Positions 16,982 through 26,146 of a stretch of DNA of 64,000 nt are shown piece by piece (the stretch's first letter is position 1; every line of letters starts with the position of its first letter). The translations under genes were made by a program, and so were the position numbers. This DNA comes from Gluconacetobacter dulcium (GTDB taxonomy: Bacteria > Pseudomonadota > Alphaproteobacteria > Acetobacterales > Acetobacteraceae). The notes under the pieces are model-generated. The model ran no database searches and had not been told where the DNA came from. It was given only the letters and a program-made list of their open reading frames with translations. Where the stretch lies: contig NZ_JABEQN010000006.1 in the NCBI RefSeq assembly GCF_014174165.1, forward strand, positions 62,001-126,000. The letters run 5' to 3'.

Positions 16982-18421
16982 TCAGGACGCCTTGTTCTGG
17001 ATCAGGTCAGGAAAAAGCGGCGGCGTCGGCGTGGCCAGCGCCGCCGGGTCGCGATAGCGCGCGGCGGCATGCCGGTCGGGCAGCCGGGCATGGCCGGCGC
17101 CGAACAGCCGCTCGCGCAGGGTTTCATCCGGCGCATAGGCGGTGCGATACCGCCCCCGCGCCTGCAACTCCGGCACGATCAGGTCGATGAAGTCCCGCGC
17201 GGTATCAAAGGAATGGTATTGGCGCAGATTGATGCCGTCGATGCCATCCACATCCAGCCACGCTTCGATCGCATCGGCCACCCGCCCCGGCGCACCGGCG
17301 ATGAAATAGCGTCCTTCGTCGAAACGGCCGATCTGCTCCAACGCGCTGCCCACCGTCTGCTCGGGCCGGAACCGCCGCCCCATATTGCCAAAGCGCGCAC
17401 CTTCACGCTTCAGCACGCTGGCGATCGTATCGTTCGGGTCGTAGCGGCGCAGATCCACTTCCGACTGCGCATGGATCAGCGCGCCTTCCAGACTATAAAA
17501 TGCGCGGTAAGCCTTCAGCTTTTCCTGCGCCGCCTGCTCGGTCGGCCCGGTGATGATGCCCGCCTGGACAATAAAGCGGATATCGTCAGGCCGACGGCCG
17601 AAAGCCTGTGCCCGGCGGCGGGTCGCGGCGATATTGCGGCGCACGTCCTCGGTCGTCTGCCCGCCGATAAACACCACTTCGGCATGGCGGGCCGCATATT
17701 CCAGCCCCGCCGCCGACCCGGTCGCCTGAAAGAGCACCGGCGTGCGCTGCCGCGTCGGCTGCACCAGATGCGGCCCGGCAACCTTGAAATGCGCGCCGTG
17801 ATGGTCGATGGCCCGCACCCGCGCCGGATCGGTAAAGATACCCGCCGCCCGATCGGCGACAATCGCGTCGTCGTCCCAGCTTCCTTCCCAGAGCTTGTAG
17901 AGAACATCGATATATTCATCGGCGATCACATAGCGTTCGTCATGCGGAATCTCGTCTTCCAGCCCGAAATTCCGCGCGGCGGATTGCAGGTACGAGGTCA
18001 CGACATTCCATCCCACCCGACCGTTCGTCAGCACATCCAGCGTCGCCATGCGCCGCGCGAAGGCAAAGGGCGGCTCGTAGGTGGTCGAAAAGGTCACGCC
18101 GAAACCGACATGTTTCGTCACTGCCGCCATCGCTGGCACCAGCATCAGCGGGTCCAGATTCGGAATCTGCACCGCCTGCCGCAACGCCGCCGCCGTGCCG
18201 TCGCCAAACCGGTCATAGGTCCCCACGACATCGGCCAGGAACACGGCATCGAACAGCCCGCGCTCGGCAAGCTGCGCCACCTCCGTCCAGTAGGACAGTT
18301 CGGAAAACCGATGACGGTTATTGCCGGGTGCCCGCCACATGCCATGCACGATGTGGCCCACGCACGCCATCTCGAACAGATTGACGTGCAACTGTCGCGG
18401 CGCGGTCTCGTAGCTGCTCAT
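16982..18421 (-). CDS. LLM-class flavin-dependent monooxygenase, DmoA/NtaA type
   Basis: A 479-aa monooxygenase of the NtaA/SnaA/DszA/DmoA group. Blocks include [20 protein letters not shown] at the start, [17 protein letters not shown], and [20 protein letters not shown], where the family binds FMN, and the terminal [17 protein letters not shown]. Such enzymes cleave dimethyl sulfide, sulfones or chelators with FMNH2. Start and stop are tightly coupled: ATGA overlap with the SfnB-like gene upstream and one base to ssuD downstream. Compared with the second LLM enzyme at 11432 it is slightly longer and only moderately similar, which suggests separate substrates. Confidence 0.87.
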   Translation of the reverse strand: MSSYETAPRQLHVNLFEMACVGHIVHGMWRAPGNNRHRFSELSYWTEVAQLAERGLFDAVFLADVVGTYDRFGDGTAAALRQAVQIPNLDPLMLVPAMAAVTKHVGFGVTFSTTYEPPFAFARRMATLDVLTNGRVGWNVVTSYLQSAARNFGLEDEIPHDERYVIADEYIDVLYKLWEGSWDDDAIVADRAAGIFTDPARVRAIDHHGAHFKVAGPHLVQPTRQRTPVLFQATGSAAGLEYAARHAEVVFIGGQTTEDVRRNIAATRRRAQAFGRRPDDIRFIVQAGIITGPTEQAAQEKLKAYRAFYSLEGALIHAQSEVDLRRYDPNDTIASVLKREGARFGNMGRRFRPEQTVGSALEQIGRFDEGRYFIAGAPGRVADAIEAWLDVDGIDGINLRQYHSFDTARDFIDLIVPELQARGRYRTAYAPDETLRERLFGAGHARLPDRHAAARYRDPAALATPTPPLFPDLIQNKAS

Positions 18422-19659
18422 GCCGAAGGCTCCTTACCCGGCGTGGCGGCGGCGGCGGCAGACCGCCAGATCGCATCCAGCGCCGTACCGTTCAACTCCT
18501 GGTCCCCCAGCGCCCGCGCCCGCTGCACCGCCGGATTGTGCGAGGCCAGCACACGCGCATTGCGCCAGTGCCGGTCCAGCCCCAGCGCGGACGACGTGGC
18601 CGAAGCCCCGCCGACCTCGAACAGCCGCGTCGTCGCCTCCAGCGCCTGCTCCAGCACAATCTGCTGGGCCTGGAAGGCAATACGCTCGGCCTCGTCATAA
18701 AGCGGATGTTCCAGCACGCCCGCATCCCATGCCTCGGATGCACGCTCCAGCGCCCGCGCCACATCGTCGACCAGCGCGGATGTCGAATAAGCCAGCGCCG
18801 ACAGCCGCCCCACCACCTGCTGCACCAGCGGATCATGGCGCTGGCTCACCTTGCCCGGCACGCCGAAGGTCCGGGTACGCGGCCGCACGAACGCCACCGC
18901 ATCGCGCAGGGCGGCACGCGTAATCCCCGCCAGCGTCGCCAGATGGAACAATTGATAATAGGCGGTCAGAAAACTGCTGCTCGGCACATGGTCGAAGGAC
19001 GACCGCGCCAGAATCTGCTCTTCCGCAACCGCCACGCCGTCAAAGCGCGTCGTCCCGCTGCCGGTCAGCCGTTGGCCGAACCCGTCCCAATCGTCCTGCC
19101 GGGTCACGCCGGGCGCGGCCGCCGGCACCGCCAGATGCACACGCTCGCCGTTCGCGTCGGCCACGACGATGATCCAGTCGGCATAGAGCGTGCCGGTCGA
19201 ATAATATTTGGTCCCGTCCAGCCGCCAGCCGTCGCCCTGCCGCGTCAGCGTGGTGCTGGTACCGGTGCTGTCGGTCAGTTCGGCCATCGCCGCGCCAAAC
19301 AGCGCGCCATCCACGATGCGGGCATACCAGACAGCCGACCGCGCCCGGTCGGTGTCCCGCCGCCGTCCTTCGATGAAGGCAAAATGCGCGCGCACGATCT
19401 GCGGCAGGTTGGAATCCGCGGCGGCCAGTTCGGTCAGCAGGCGGAACGTCTCCACCAGCCCCACGCCCGCGCCCCCGGCCTCGCGCGGCACGCGCAACCT
19501 CCCGAACCCCACCTCACGCAACCACGATACCGCCTCATAGGGCAGGGTCCGCCCCTGTTCGCGCGCCACCGCACCCTCGGCGATCCGCTCGAACACCCCT
19601 CGCAGACCTCCCTCCGTCAGAGGGGCTGGGGCCGGCGCATCCTGCGTCAATGCGTCCAT
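18418..19659 (-). CDS. SfnB/DszC-like acyl-CoA-dehydrogenase-fold monooxygenase
   Basis: A 413-aa protein of the SfnB family (acyl-CoA dehydrogenase fold), whose relatives DszC and MsuC are FMNH2-dependent monooxygenases for dibenzothiophene or methanesulfinate. Visible are the N-terminal helix bundle with LREVGFGRLRVPREAGGAGV, the middle beta domain with GWRLDGTKYYSTGTLYADWI, and the C-terminal helices with LYDEAERIAFQAQQIVLEQA. No acyl-CoA catalytic Glu is needed for this group. The ATG at 19659 is used because upstream codons encode AT-rich intergenic sequence; GGAAG precedes it. It is the first gene of the minus-strand organosulfur operon, and its stop overlaps the next start (ATGA). Confidence 0.85.
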   Translation of the reverse strand: MDALTQDAPAPAPLTEGGLRGVFERIAEGAVAREQGRTLPYEAVSWLREVGFGRLRVPREAGGAGVGLVETFRLLTELAAADSNLPQIVRAHFAFIEGRRRDTDRARSAVWYARIVDGALFGAAMAELTDSTGTSTTLTRQGDGWRLDGTKYYSTGTLYADWIIVVADANGERVHLAVPAAAPGVTRQDDWDGFGQRLTGSGTTRFDGVAVAEEQILARSSFDHVPSSSFLTAYYQLFHLATLAGITRAALRDAVAFVRPRTRTFGVPGKVSQRHDPLVQQVVGRLSALAYSTSALVDDVARALERASEAWDAGVLEHPLYDEAERIAFQAQQIVLEQALEATTRLFEVGGASATSSALGLDRHWRNARVLASHNPAVQRARALGDQELNGTALDAIWRSAAAAATPGKEPSA

Positions 19660-19723
19660 CGTCTTCCGATGCCTCCGCCATAAACAACAAAAATAAACGT
19701 ACTTAATCTCCGTTATCCAGAGC

Positions 19724-19749
19724 ATTATAAACGATTCGAATTGAGTCAA
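19724..19749 (-). promoter_or_regulatory. Promoter-like hexamers for the monooxygenase operon, with a palindrome
   Basis: On the minus strand TTGACT (19749-19744) and a perfect TATAAT (19729-19724) lie 65-90 bases before the SfnB-like start. The spacer is only 14 bases, which is too short for a good sigma-70 promoter, so activator dependence or a different -35 is likely. The -35 lies in the 11-bp palindrome ATTGAGTCAAT (19740-19750). Confidence 0.35.
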
Positions 19750-19966
19750 TGCAGATATCACTAAATCTACAAAATTCAGGCGTGAAAATCCTTTCAACAT
19801 ATTGAATTATATATAAAAAATTTTTAGCCTCCTTTCTGACCAACCCCAGCACCACGCCGCATCCGCCCGACGCATGCGCGGCGGCGCCACACACGCCCCC
19901 ATCGCCGGATACGACTCCCAACCCGCAGGAGGACCGCACCCGAACATTGCACAACACCAAATGATA

Positions 19967-19991
19967 TATTTTTCCTTGATATTGAAAAATA
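19967..19991. promoter_or_regulatory. Inverted repeat, candidate operator of the importer operon
   Basis: TATTTTTC and GAAAAATA form perfect 8-bp arms with a 9-base spacer, 68-92 bp before the binding-protein gene. A weak plus-strand promoter (TTGATA at 19976, TAACGA at 19998, 16-base spacer) overlaps it, so a bound regulator would directly affect that promoter. Confidence 0.35.
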
Positions 19992-20058
19992 ACACGCTAA
20001 CGATCGTCACATCCCGGCCGAAATTAACGATTTTTTTTAGCGGTTCATTCCCGAAAGC

Positions 20059-21717
20059 ATGTCGATGCCTCCTCCCCTCCACCGCACCTCCAGCCAGGCG
20101 TTATGGCTGGGCGCGGCCGCGCTGCTACTGGCCACGACGGGGTGCCGCCGCCACGATTCCCACGCCACGGCGCACGAACCGGTCCAGGGCGGCACCCTGA
20201 TCTACGCGACCGACCGCGAACCGATCTGCCTGGACCCGCATGTGCAGGGCGACATGCCGCAGGTCTTCCTGGCCGAGCAATATCTCGATTCGCTGGTGGC
20301 GATGGACAGTTCGGGCCGCATCCTGCCCTGGCTGGCCACCGACTGGACGGTCTCGGAAGACGGACGGACCTACATCTTCCACCTGCGCCACGACGTCACC
20401 TTCACCGACGGCACGCCATTCACCGCCGAGGCCGTGCGGGCGAACCTGGATCACATGGTCGATCCCCACACCCAATCCAGCACCGCCGGCGGCTACATCA
20501 AGCAATATGCCGGCACCGACATCATCGACGCCTACACGGCCGCCGTTCATCTCAAAACGCCCTATGCCGCCTTCCTCGAAGTGCTGGCCCAGGGCTTCCT
20601 CGGCATCGAATCCCCCCGCGCCCTGGCCCGCCCGCGCGACGAAAACTGCCAGAATCCGGTCGGATCAGGCCCGTTCCGCATCGTGCGCTGGGACCACCAG
20701 AGCCAGATCGTCCTGGAGCGCAATCCGGCCTATCGCTGGGGCTCGCCCACGGCGCACCACACCGGCCCGGCCTACCTGGACCGCATAGAATGGCGCATCA
20801 TCCCCGAGGCATCGGTACGCTTCGCGGCCCTGCAAGCCGGCGAGGTCGATGCCATCGACTCCCTGCCGCCCGAGGCCGAAACCCCGGCCCGGCGCAATCC
20901 CGACCTATGGCTGCTGATGGCCGACCGTCCCGGCAACCCCACGAACGGCACGCTGAACATCAAGCGCGCGCCCTTCGACGATATCCGGGTGCGCGAGGCT
21001 TTCATCCGCTCCGCCGACATCGACGGCGCGCTGGCCAGCGTCTTTTTCCACCACTACCGCCGCGCCGGCGGCCCGCTCAGCCCAACCACCCCATTCTATA
21101 GCCCAACCTTCGAACACCACGCCGATTACGACCCCGACCGGGCACGCGCCCTGCTGGACCAGGCCGGCTGGACCGGCCGCACGGAGGACGGCATCCGCAC
21201 CCGCAACGGGCACGCACTGATTGTCCACATCCCGCTCAAGGCCTCCCTTTCCGCCGCCGAACGCACGCTGTGGGAACAGGTTCAGGCCACCGCGCGCGCC
21301 ACCGGTTTCGACGTTCGGCTGGAAAATGGTGACGACACGTCGATCCTCGAACGTGAGGGCCATTGGGATTACGATGTCCGCATCGGCTACTGGAACACCA
21401 ACACCGCCGACGTGCTGCGCATCGTCTTTTCCTCCGCCTTTCTCGGCGCCGCCGGCGTCGGCGGCCACCACCAGAACGAGGCGGGTTTCAGCGATCCCAC
21501 CTTCGACCAGATCGTAAACGACGCCCTGCTGACCACCGACCCGGACAAACGGCGCGCGCTGTATCTGCAAGCCCAGACGATTGCGGCGCGGAACTTCCTG
21601 CAAATCACGACCTATCCGCAGAGCACCCGCCTCGCCCTGTCGCGCGCGGTGCATGACGTGCGGCTCGAACCCTCGCTGAACGTCACCAGCCTCTACGATG
21701 CATGGGTAACGCGATGA
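20059..21717 (+). CDS. Dipeptide/nickel-type ABC transporter substrate-binding lipoprotein
   Basis: A 552-aa binding protein of SBP family 5 (DppA/OppA/GsiB type). The N terminus shows a short basic region, a hydrophobic stretch and a lipobox-like ALLLATTGC with Cys29, so it is probably a lipoprotein held at the inner membrane. The mature part has the family blocks WLATDWTVSEDGRTYIFHLR, FTDGTPFTAEAVRANLDHM and KRAPFDDIRVREAF. It is the first gene of a four-gene importer operon, divergent from the sulfur monooxygenases. Family 5 proteins bind peptides, glutathione, nickel chelates or other small organics; a sulfur compound is inferred from context. A second ATG six bases later is also possible. 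Confidence 0.87.
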   Translation: MSMPPPLHRTSSQALWLGAAALLLATTGCRRHDSHATAHEPVQGGTLIYATDREPICLDPHVQGDMPQVFLAEQYLDSLVAMDSSGRILPWLATDWTVSEDGRTYIFHLRHDVTFTDGTPFTAEAVRANLDHMVDPHTQSSTAGGYIKQYAGTDIIDAYTAAVHLKTPYAAFLEVLAQGFLGIESPRALARPRDENCQNPVGSGPFRIVRWDHQSQIVLERNPAYRWGSPTAHHTGPAYLDRIEWRIIPEASVRFAALQAGEVDAIDSLPPEAETPARRNPDLWLLMADRPGNPTNGTLNIKRAPFDDIRVREAFIRSADIDGALASVFFHHYRRAGGPLSPTTPFYSPTFEHHADYDPDRARALLDQAGWTGRTEDGIRTRNGHALIVHIPLKASLSAAERTLWEQVQATARATGFDVRLENGDDTSILEREGHWDYDVRIGYWNTNTADVLRIVFSSAFLGAAGVGGHHQNEAGFSDPTFDQIVNDALLTTDPDKRRALYLQAQTIAARNFLQITTYPQSTRLALSRAVHDVRLEPSLNVTSLYDAWVTR

Positions 21718-22652
21718 CCCACCTTCTCCACCGCGCCGCATGGCGCCTGCTGGGTGGCCTGCTGGTGCTGCTGGCAGCCGCCAGCCTCACCTTCGCCGCC
21801 CTGCACCTCACACCGGGCGATCCGGTCACCGCCATTCTCGGCGGTGCCGCGGCCAACCCCACGCCAGAGGCCATCGCCGCCGCCCGCCACGAATACGGGC
21901 TCGATCGCCCGCTTGCGGTGCAATACGGCCTCTATATCGCCCGCATCGCACGCGGCGATCTCGGCCAGTCCTTCTCGCAGCACATGCCGGTCATCGCGGT
22001 GCTGCGCGCGCAGGCCCCGCCGACGCTGGCGTTGATGGCCGCATCTCTGGCGGTGGCATGGCTGCTGGCATTGCTCTCAGTCGTCCCGACCGCCCGGCGC
22101 GGCATGGCCGGAGCCATTGCCTCAACGCTGGAGACGATCAGTGCCGGGCTGCCGCAATTCTGGCTCGGCATCCTGCTGCTGTGGGGCCTGGCGTTTGAAT
22201 GGCGCCTGCTGCCACCGGCCGGCAATCACGGCCTGCAGGCCCTGGTGCTGCCCACCCTGTCGCTGGCCATTCCACTGGCCGGCTTCATCGCCCAGGTGAT
22301 GCGCGAATCCTTCGATCTGGCGCTGGACCAGCCCTTTATCCTCACCGCCCGCGCACGCGGCCTGAGCGATGGCGCGGTCCGGCTGCGCCATGCCCTGCGA
22401 CACGCGCTCCTGCCCTGCATCGGCCTCTCGACATGGGCGGTCGGCGCGCTGGTCGGCAATGCGGTGGCCATCGAAATCATCTTCTCGCGACAGGGGCTGG
22501 GGCGCGAACTGTTCCTGTCCGTCGCCACGCATGACATGCCGCTGGTCTCCGGCATCGTCCTGTTCATCGCGCTGACCTACATCCTGGCCGGCCTCGCCGC
22601 CGACACACTCATCGTCCTCGTCGATCCCAGACTGAAGGGAACGCGCCCATGA
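21714..22652 (+). CDS. Dipeptide-type ABC transporter permease (DppB-like)
   Basis: A 312-aa inner-membrane permease of the DppB/OppB type. It starts with a typical N-terminal helix (LLGGLLVLLAAASLTFAAL), then the LTPGDP segment (here LHLTPGDPVTAILGG) and EYGLDRPLAVQYGLYI, which mark DppB-like proteins. The EAA loop for contact with the ATPase reads LTARARGLSDGAVRLRHALR. The start at 21714 overlaps the upstream stop (ATGA); ATG 21702 in frame would add four residues. The stop overlaps the next start. It forms the translocation channel with the next protein. Confidence 0.9.
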   Translation: MTHLLHRAAWRLLGGLLVLLAAASLTFAALHLTPGDPVTAILGGAAANPTPEAIAAARHEYGLDRPLAVQYGLYIARIARGDLGQSFSQHMPVIAVLRAQAPPTLALMAASLAVAWLLALLSVVPTARRGMAGAIASTLETISAGLPQFWLGILLLWGLAFEWRLLPPAGNHGLQALVLPTLSLAIPLAGFIAQVMRESFDLALDQPFILTARARGLSDGAVRLRHALRHALLPCIGLSTWAVGALVGNAVAIEIIFSRQGLGRELFLSVATHDMPLVSGIVLFIALTYILAGLAADTLIVLVDPRLKGTRP

Positions 22653-23515
22653 CCAGCCTGTCCCTCGCCCCCTCCGTGGGCCGCCTGCCCTCCCGGCGCC
22701 GCCTGCCGCGCCCAGGCCATCTCGGCCCAGCGGCGGCAGTCCTGTTCCTGGCCCTGCTGAGCATCGCCGCACTGGCCCCGCACCTGCTCATCCACACCGA
22801 CCCGCTGGCCATCGCCCCGCGTGAGGCCTTCCACGCCCCGTCGATGGCCCATCCGTTCGGCACCGACCAATCCGGCCGCGACATCCTGGCACGGGTCATC
22901 TACGGCGCCCGGCAATCACTGGCGCTGGGCTGCGGCGCCATCACGCTGTCGCTGAGCATCGCCACCATTCTGGCGCTGATCGGCGGTCTGGGCGGCCGCA
23001 TCGCCGAACAGGGCGTGCGGTGGCTGATCGACATCCTGTTCGCCTTTCCCGTGCTGGTGCTGGCGCTGCTATGCACCGCGACACTCGGAAGCGGCATCGG
23101 CCCGCTGATCGTCGCGATCGGGGTCAGCAGCGCCGCCGGCTATACCCGCATGGTGTTCGGCCAGGTGCTGTCGGTGCGTGGCGCGGGCTATGTCGAGGCC
23201 GCGCGGGCTCTCGGTCACAGCCCGGCGCGCATCGTCGTCCGGCACATCCTGCCCAATGCCTTCCGGCCGCTGGTCGTCACCGCCACCATGGGCGTGGGGC
23301 AGACCGTCGTATGGTCGGCCGCGCTCTCTTTCCTCGGCCTGGGCGCCCCGCCACCGGCGGCGGAATGGGGCACGATGCTGTCGATGGGCCGCGATTTCAT
23401 CGCCGAGGCATGGTGGATGACCTTCTTCCCCGGCCTCGCCATCGTCGTGACCATGCTGTCCACCACGATCGCCGGCCGCGCCCTGCAACGTGCGATCGAG
23501 GGACGTGGATCATGA
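22649..23515 (+). CDS. Dipeptide-type ABC transporter permease (DppC-like)
   Basis: A 288-aa inner-membrane permease of the DppC/OppC type. After the first helix comes the family segment HPFGTDQSGRDILARVIYGA, then five more membrane helices and the EAA loop VEAARALGHSPARIVVRHIL. It begins within the stop codon of the DppB-like gene, and its own stop overlaps the ATPase start, so all importer subunits are translationally coupled. It completes the heterodimeric channel of the importer. Confidence 0.9.
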   Translation: MTSLSLAPSVGRLPSRRRLPRPGHLGPAAAVLFLALLSIAALAPHLLIHTDPLAIAPREAFHAPSMAHPFGTDQSGRDILARVIYGARQSLALGCGAITLSLSIATILALIGGLGGRIAEQGVRWLIDILFAFPVLVLALLCTATLGSGIGPLIVAIGVSSAAGYTRMVFGQVLSVRGAGYVEAARALGHSPARIVVRHILPNAFRPLVVTATMGVGQTVVWSAALSFLGLGAPPPAAEWGTMLSMGRDFIAEAWWMTFFPGLAIVVTMLSTTIAGRALQRAIEGRGS

Positions 23516-25098
23516 TTCTGGAGGTTGAAAATCTCTCGGTTTCCTTCCCCACGCCGACGGGCGAGCATGTGGCTGTCCATGACCTGTCCTTCACCCTGCA
23601 ACCGGGCCGGGTGGTGGCGCTGGTCGGGGAATCCGGATCGGGCAAGAGCGTTACCGCCCGCAGCCTGATCGGCCTCGCAGGGGCACAGGCCCGCGTCTCC
23701 GCCCGCCGCCTCTCACTGGGCGGGCAGGATCTCCGCACCCTGTCGCCGCGCGACTGGCGCGCGCTGCGCGGGCGCGACATCGGCATGGTCCTGCAGGATG
23801 CCCTCGTGGCATTGGACCCGCTGCGCCCCGTAGGGCGGGAAATCGCCGAATCCCTGTCCGCCCACAAATGGGGCACGCGGGCCGAGCGAAACGAGCGCGT
23901 GCATAACCTGCTGGAACAGGTCGGTATTCCCGACCCGGCCCTCCGCGCCCGCCAGCGTCCCGACGAACTCTCCGGCGGCCTGCGCCAGCGCGCGCTGATC
24001 GCCAGCGCCATCGCGCTGTCTCCCCCGCTGTTGATCGCGGACGAGCCGACCACGGCGCTGGACCCCTCTGTGCAGGCCCAGATCCTGCGCCTGCTGGGGC
24101 GGCTGCGCGACAATGGCACCGGCCTGCTGCTGATCAGCCACGATCTCGGCTTCGTTGCCCGCCTGGCAGACCATGTGATCGTCCTGCATCACGGCGCGGT
24201 GGTGGAACAGGGCGCGACCGCGCAGGTTCTCGGCCGGCCCGTCCATGCCTATACACGGACGCTGCGCGACGCCGACCCGGTGCGCCACCCGCCACGCGCC
24301 ACCGCGCACCATGGCACCGAAACGGCTCCGCTGCTGACCGCCGACGGCCTGTCGCTCGACCGGCGCGGCCCCGACGGGGTCGCCCGGCCCATCCTGTCCG
24401 ATGTCGGATTCAGCCTCCATCCCGGCCGCACGCTCGGCCTGATCGGGGAATCGGGCTCGGGAAAGACCACCACCGCGCGCATCGTCATGGGCCTGACGCA
24501 GCCCGATACAGGCGAGGTAACCTTCCTGGGCGAACGATGGGTGCGAGGCGGGCGGCAGGGAGTGCCGGAAGGGGATCGCCGCCCGCGGCGCAGGGCAATG
24601 GCGATGATCTACCAGGACCCCCTGGGCTCATTCGATCCGCGCTGGACGGTGCGGGACATTCTGGCGGACGCACTGTCGGCCGCCGGTAATCGCGACCACG
24701 CCATCGCCACCCTGCTGGACCGCGTGCGCCTGCCTGCGTCGATCGCCGCGCGACGACCGGCCAGTCTCTCAGGCGGCCAGCGGCAGCGGGTGGCGATCGC
24801 GCGCGCGGTCGCGGTCCGGCCGGCGCTGATCGTGTGCGACGAACCGGTTTCGGCGCTGGATGTTTCCGTGCAGGCCCAGGTGCTGGACCTGCTGGAGGAA
24901 TTGCAGCGCGAACTGAACATGGCCTATCTGTTCATCTCGCACGATCTGGGCGTCATCCGGCGGATGTGTGACGATGTTCTGGTGATGCAGTCCGGCCGGA
25001 TCGTCGAGGCCGGTCCAGCGGCGGAGATTCTGACTGCCCCCCGCCATCCCTTTACCCGCACCCTGCTGGACGCTGCACAGGACCTTTCGGCCGCCTGA
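23512..25098 (+). CDS. Fused double ATPase of the dipeptide-type ABC transporter
   Basis: A 528-aa protein that joins the DppD- and DppF-like ATPases in one chain, as in GsiA or YejF. Domain 1 has Walker A GESGSGKSVT, signature LSGGLRQR and Walker B LLIADEPTTALD. Domain 2, from about residue 270, has GESGSGKTTT, LSGGQRQR and LIVCDEPVSALD, and the QDPLGSFDPRW segment typical of DppF. Both nucleotide sites keep all key motifs, so both should be catalytic. The ATGA overlap with the permease gene sets the start. GsiA, the glutathione importer ATPase, has the same fused layout; together with the sulfur enzymes this supports a sulfur-compound cargo, but the cargo is not determined. Confidence 0.9.
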   Translation: MILEVENLSVSFPTPTGEHVAVHDLSFTLQPGRVVALVGESGSGKSVTARSLIGLAGAQARVSARRLSLGGQDLRTLSPRDWRALRGRDIGMVLQDALVALDPLRPVGREIAESLSAHKWGTRAERNERVHNLLEQVGIPDPALRARQRPDELSGGLRQRALIASAIALSPPLLIADEPTTALDPSVQAQILRLLGRLRDNGTGLLLISHDLGFVARLADHVIVLHHGAVVEQGATAQVLGRPVHAYTRTLRDADPVRHPPRATAHHGTETAPLLTADGLSLDRRGPDGVARPILSDVGFSLHPGRTLGLIGESGSGKTTTARIVMGLTQPDTGEVTFLGERWVRGGRQGVPEGDRRPRRRAMAMIYQDPLGSFDPRWTVRDILADALSAAGNRDHAIATLLDRVRLPASIAARRPASLSGGQRQRVAIARAVAVRPALIVCDEPVSALDVSVQAQVLDLLEELQRELNMAYLFISHDLGVIRRMCDDVLVMQSGRIVEAGPAAEILTAPRHPFTRTLLDAAQDLSAA

Positions 25099-25115
25099 CA
25101 GAAAGAGATCATTCC

Positions 25116-26093
25116 ATGGACTATATCCGACTGGGCCGCACCGGCCTCCAGGTCTCGCGCCTCTGTCTGGGCTGCATGACCTACGGCCAGCCCGATCGCG
25201 GCAACCATTCCTGGACCCTGGACGAGGAGCACAGCCGCCCCCTGATCCGGCAGGCGCTGGAAGCCGGGATCAATTTCCTCGACACCGCCAACATCTATTC
25301 CGACGGCTCGTCCGAGGAAATCGTCGGCCGCGCGATCCGCGATTTTTCACGCCGCGAAGATGTGGTTCTGGCGACCAAGGTGTTTTTCCGCACCCGTCCG
25401 GGGCCGAACGGCTCGGGCCTCTCGCGCCGCGCCATCCTGGCCGAGATCGACAACAGCCTACGCCGCCTGGGCACCGATTACGTCGATCTGTACCAGATCC
25501 ATCGCTGGGACCCGCACACGCCCATCGAGGAAACGCTGGAAGCCCTGCATGACATCGTGAAGGCCGGAAAAGCACGCTATATCGGCGCATCGTCGATGTT
25601 CGCCTGGCAGTTCGCCAAGGCGATCTACACCGCCCGCCAGCATGGCTGGACCGAATTCGTGAGCATGCAGGACCACCTGAATCTGCTCAACCGCGAGGAA
25701 GAGCGCGAAATGCTGCCTTTCTGCCACGACCAGGGGATCGGCATCCTGCCCTGGAGCCCGCTGGCGCGCGGCCTGCTGGCCCGCGACTGGCGCGAGCACA
25801 CCACCAGGCAGGAAACCGACAACGTACTGCATAATCTGTATGACCAGACACAGTCCGCCGACCGCTCGGTAATTGATGCGGTCGGCCGCATCGCGCAGGC
25901 GCGCGGCGTGCCGCGTGCCCAGGTGGCGCTGGCATGGCTGTTGCAAAAGCCCGGCATCACCGCCCCTATCGTCGGAGCCTCGAAGCCCGGCCATCTGGAC
26001 GACGCGCTCGCGGCGCTGGACCTGATACTGGATCATGGTGAGATCGCAGCGTTGGAGGAACCCTATATCCCGCATCCCATCGCAGGATTCTGA
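25116..26093 (+). CDS. Aldo/keto reductase
   Basis: A 325-aa NADPH-dependent oxidoreductase of the aldo/keto reductase family, close in layout to E. coli YajO. The catalytic tetrad is visible: Asp in FLDTAN, Tyr in IYSDG, Lys in LATKVFF and His in YQIHRWD. The C-terminal NADPH-binding region has the expected PIVGASKPGHLDDAL. GAAAGAG precedes the ATG 17 bp after the ATPase stop, so it belongs to the importer operon. SsuD-type reactions release aldehydes, and reducing these would be a sensible role here; that is an inference from context. Confidence 0.88.
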   Translation: MDYIRLGRTGLQVSRLCLGCMTYGQPDRGNHSWTLDEEHSRPLIRQALEAGINFLDTANIYSDGSSEEIVGRAIRDFSRREDVVLATKVFFRTRPGPNGSGLSRRAILAEIDNSLRRLGTDYVDLYQIHRWDPHTPIEETLEALHDIVKAGKARYIGASSMFAWQFAKAIYTARQHGWTEFVSMQDHLNLLNREEEREMLPFCHDQGIGILPWSPLARGLLARDWREHTTRQETDNVLHNLYDQTQSADRSVIDAVGRIAQARGVPRAQVALAWLLQKPGITAPIVGASKPGHLDDALAALDLILDHGEIAALEEPYIPHPIAGF

Positions 26094-26146
26094 GAAGCGA
26101 CGAGGACATGCGCGCGGTGGCAATCCGGCGCGTATGTCCCGCTTTC

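Larger units (their letters stand above)
19660..20058. promoter_or_regulatory. AT-rich divergent control region of the organosulfur locus
   Basis: About 400 bp without genes separates the minus-strand monooxygenase operon from the plus-strand importer operon. It is far richer in A+T than its surroundings, with runs such as AAAAAATTTTT near 19817-19828. It holds the elements listed separately (an inverted repeat at 19967-19991 and promoter-like hexamers). No regulator gene is adjacent. A shared sulfur-starvation regulator of the CysB/Cbl type is possible but is not shown by the sequence. Confidence 0.55.
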
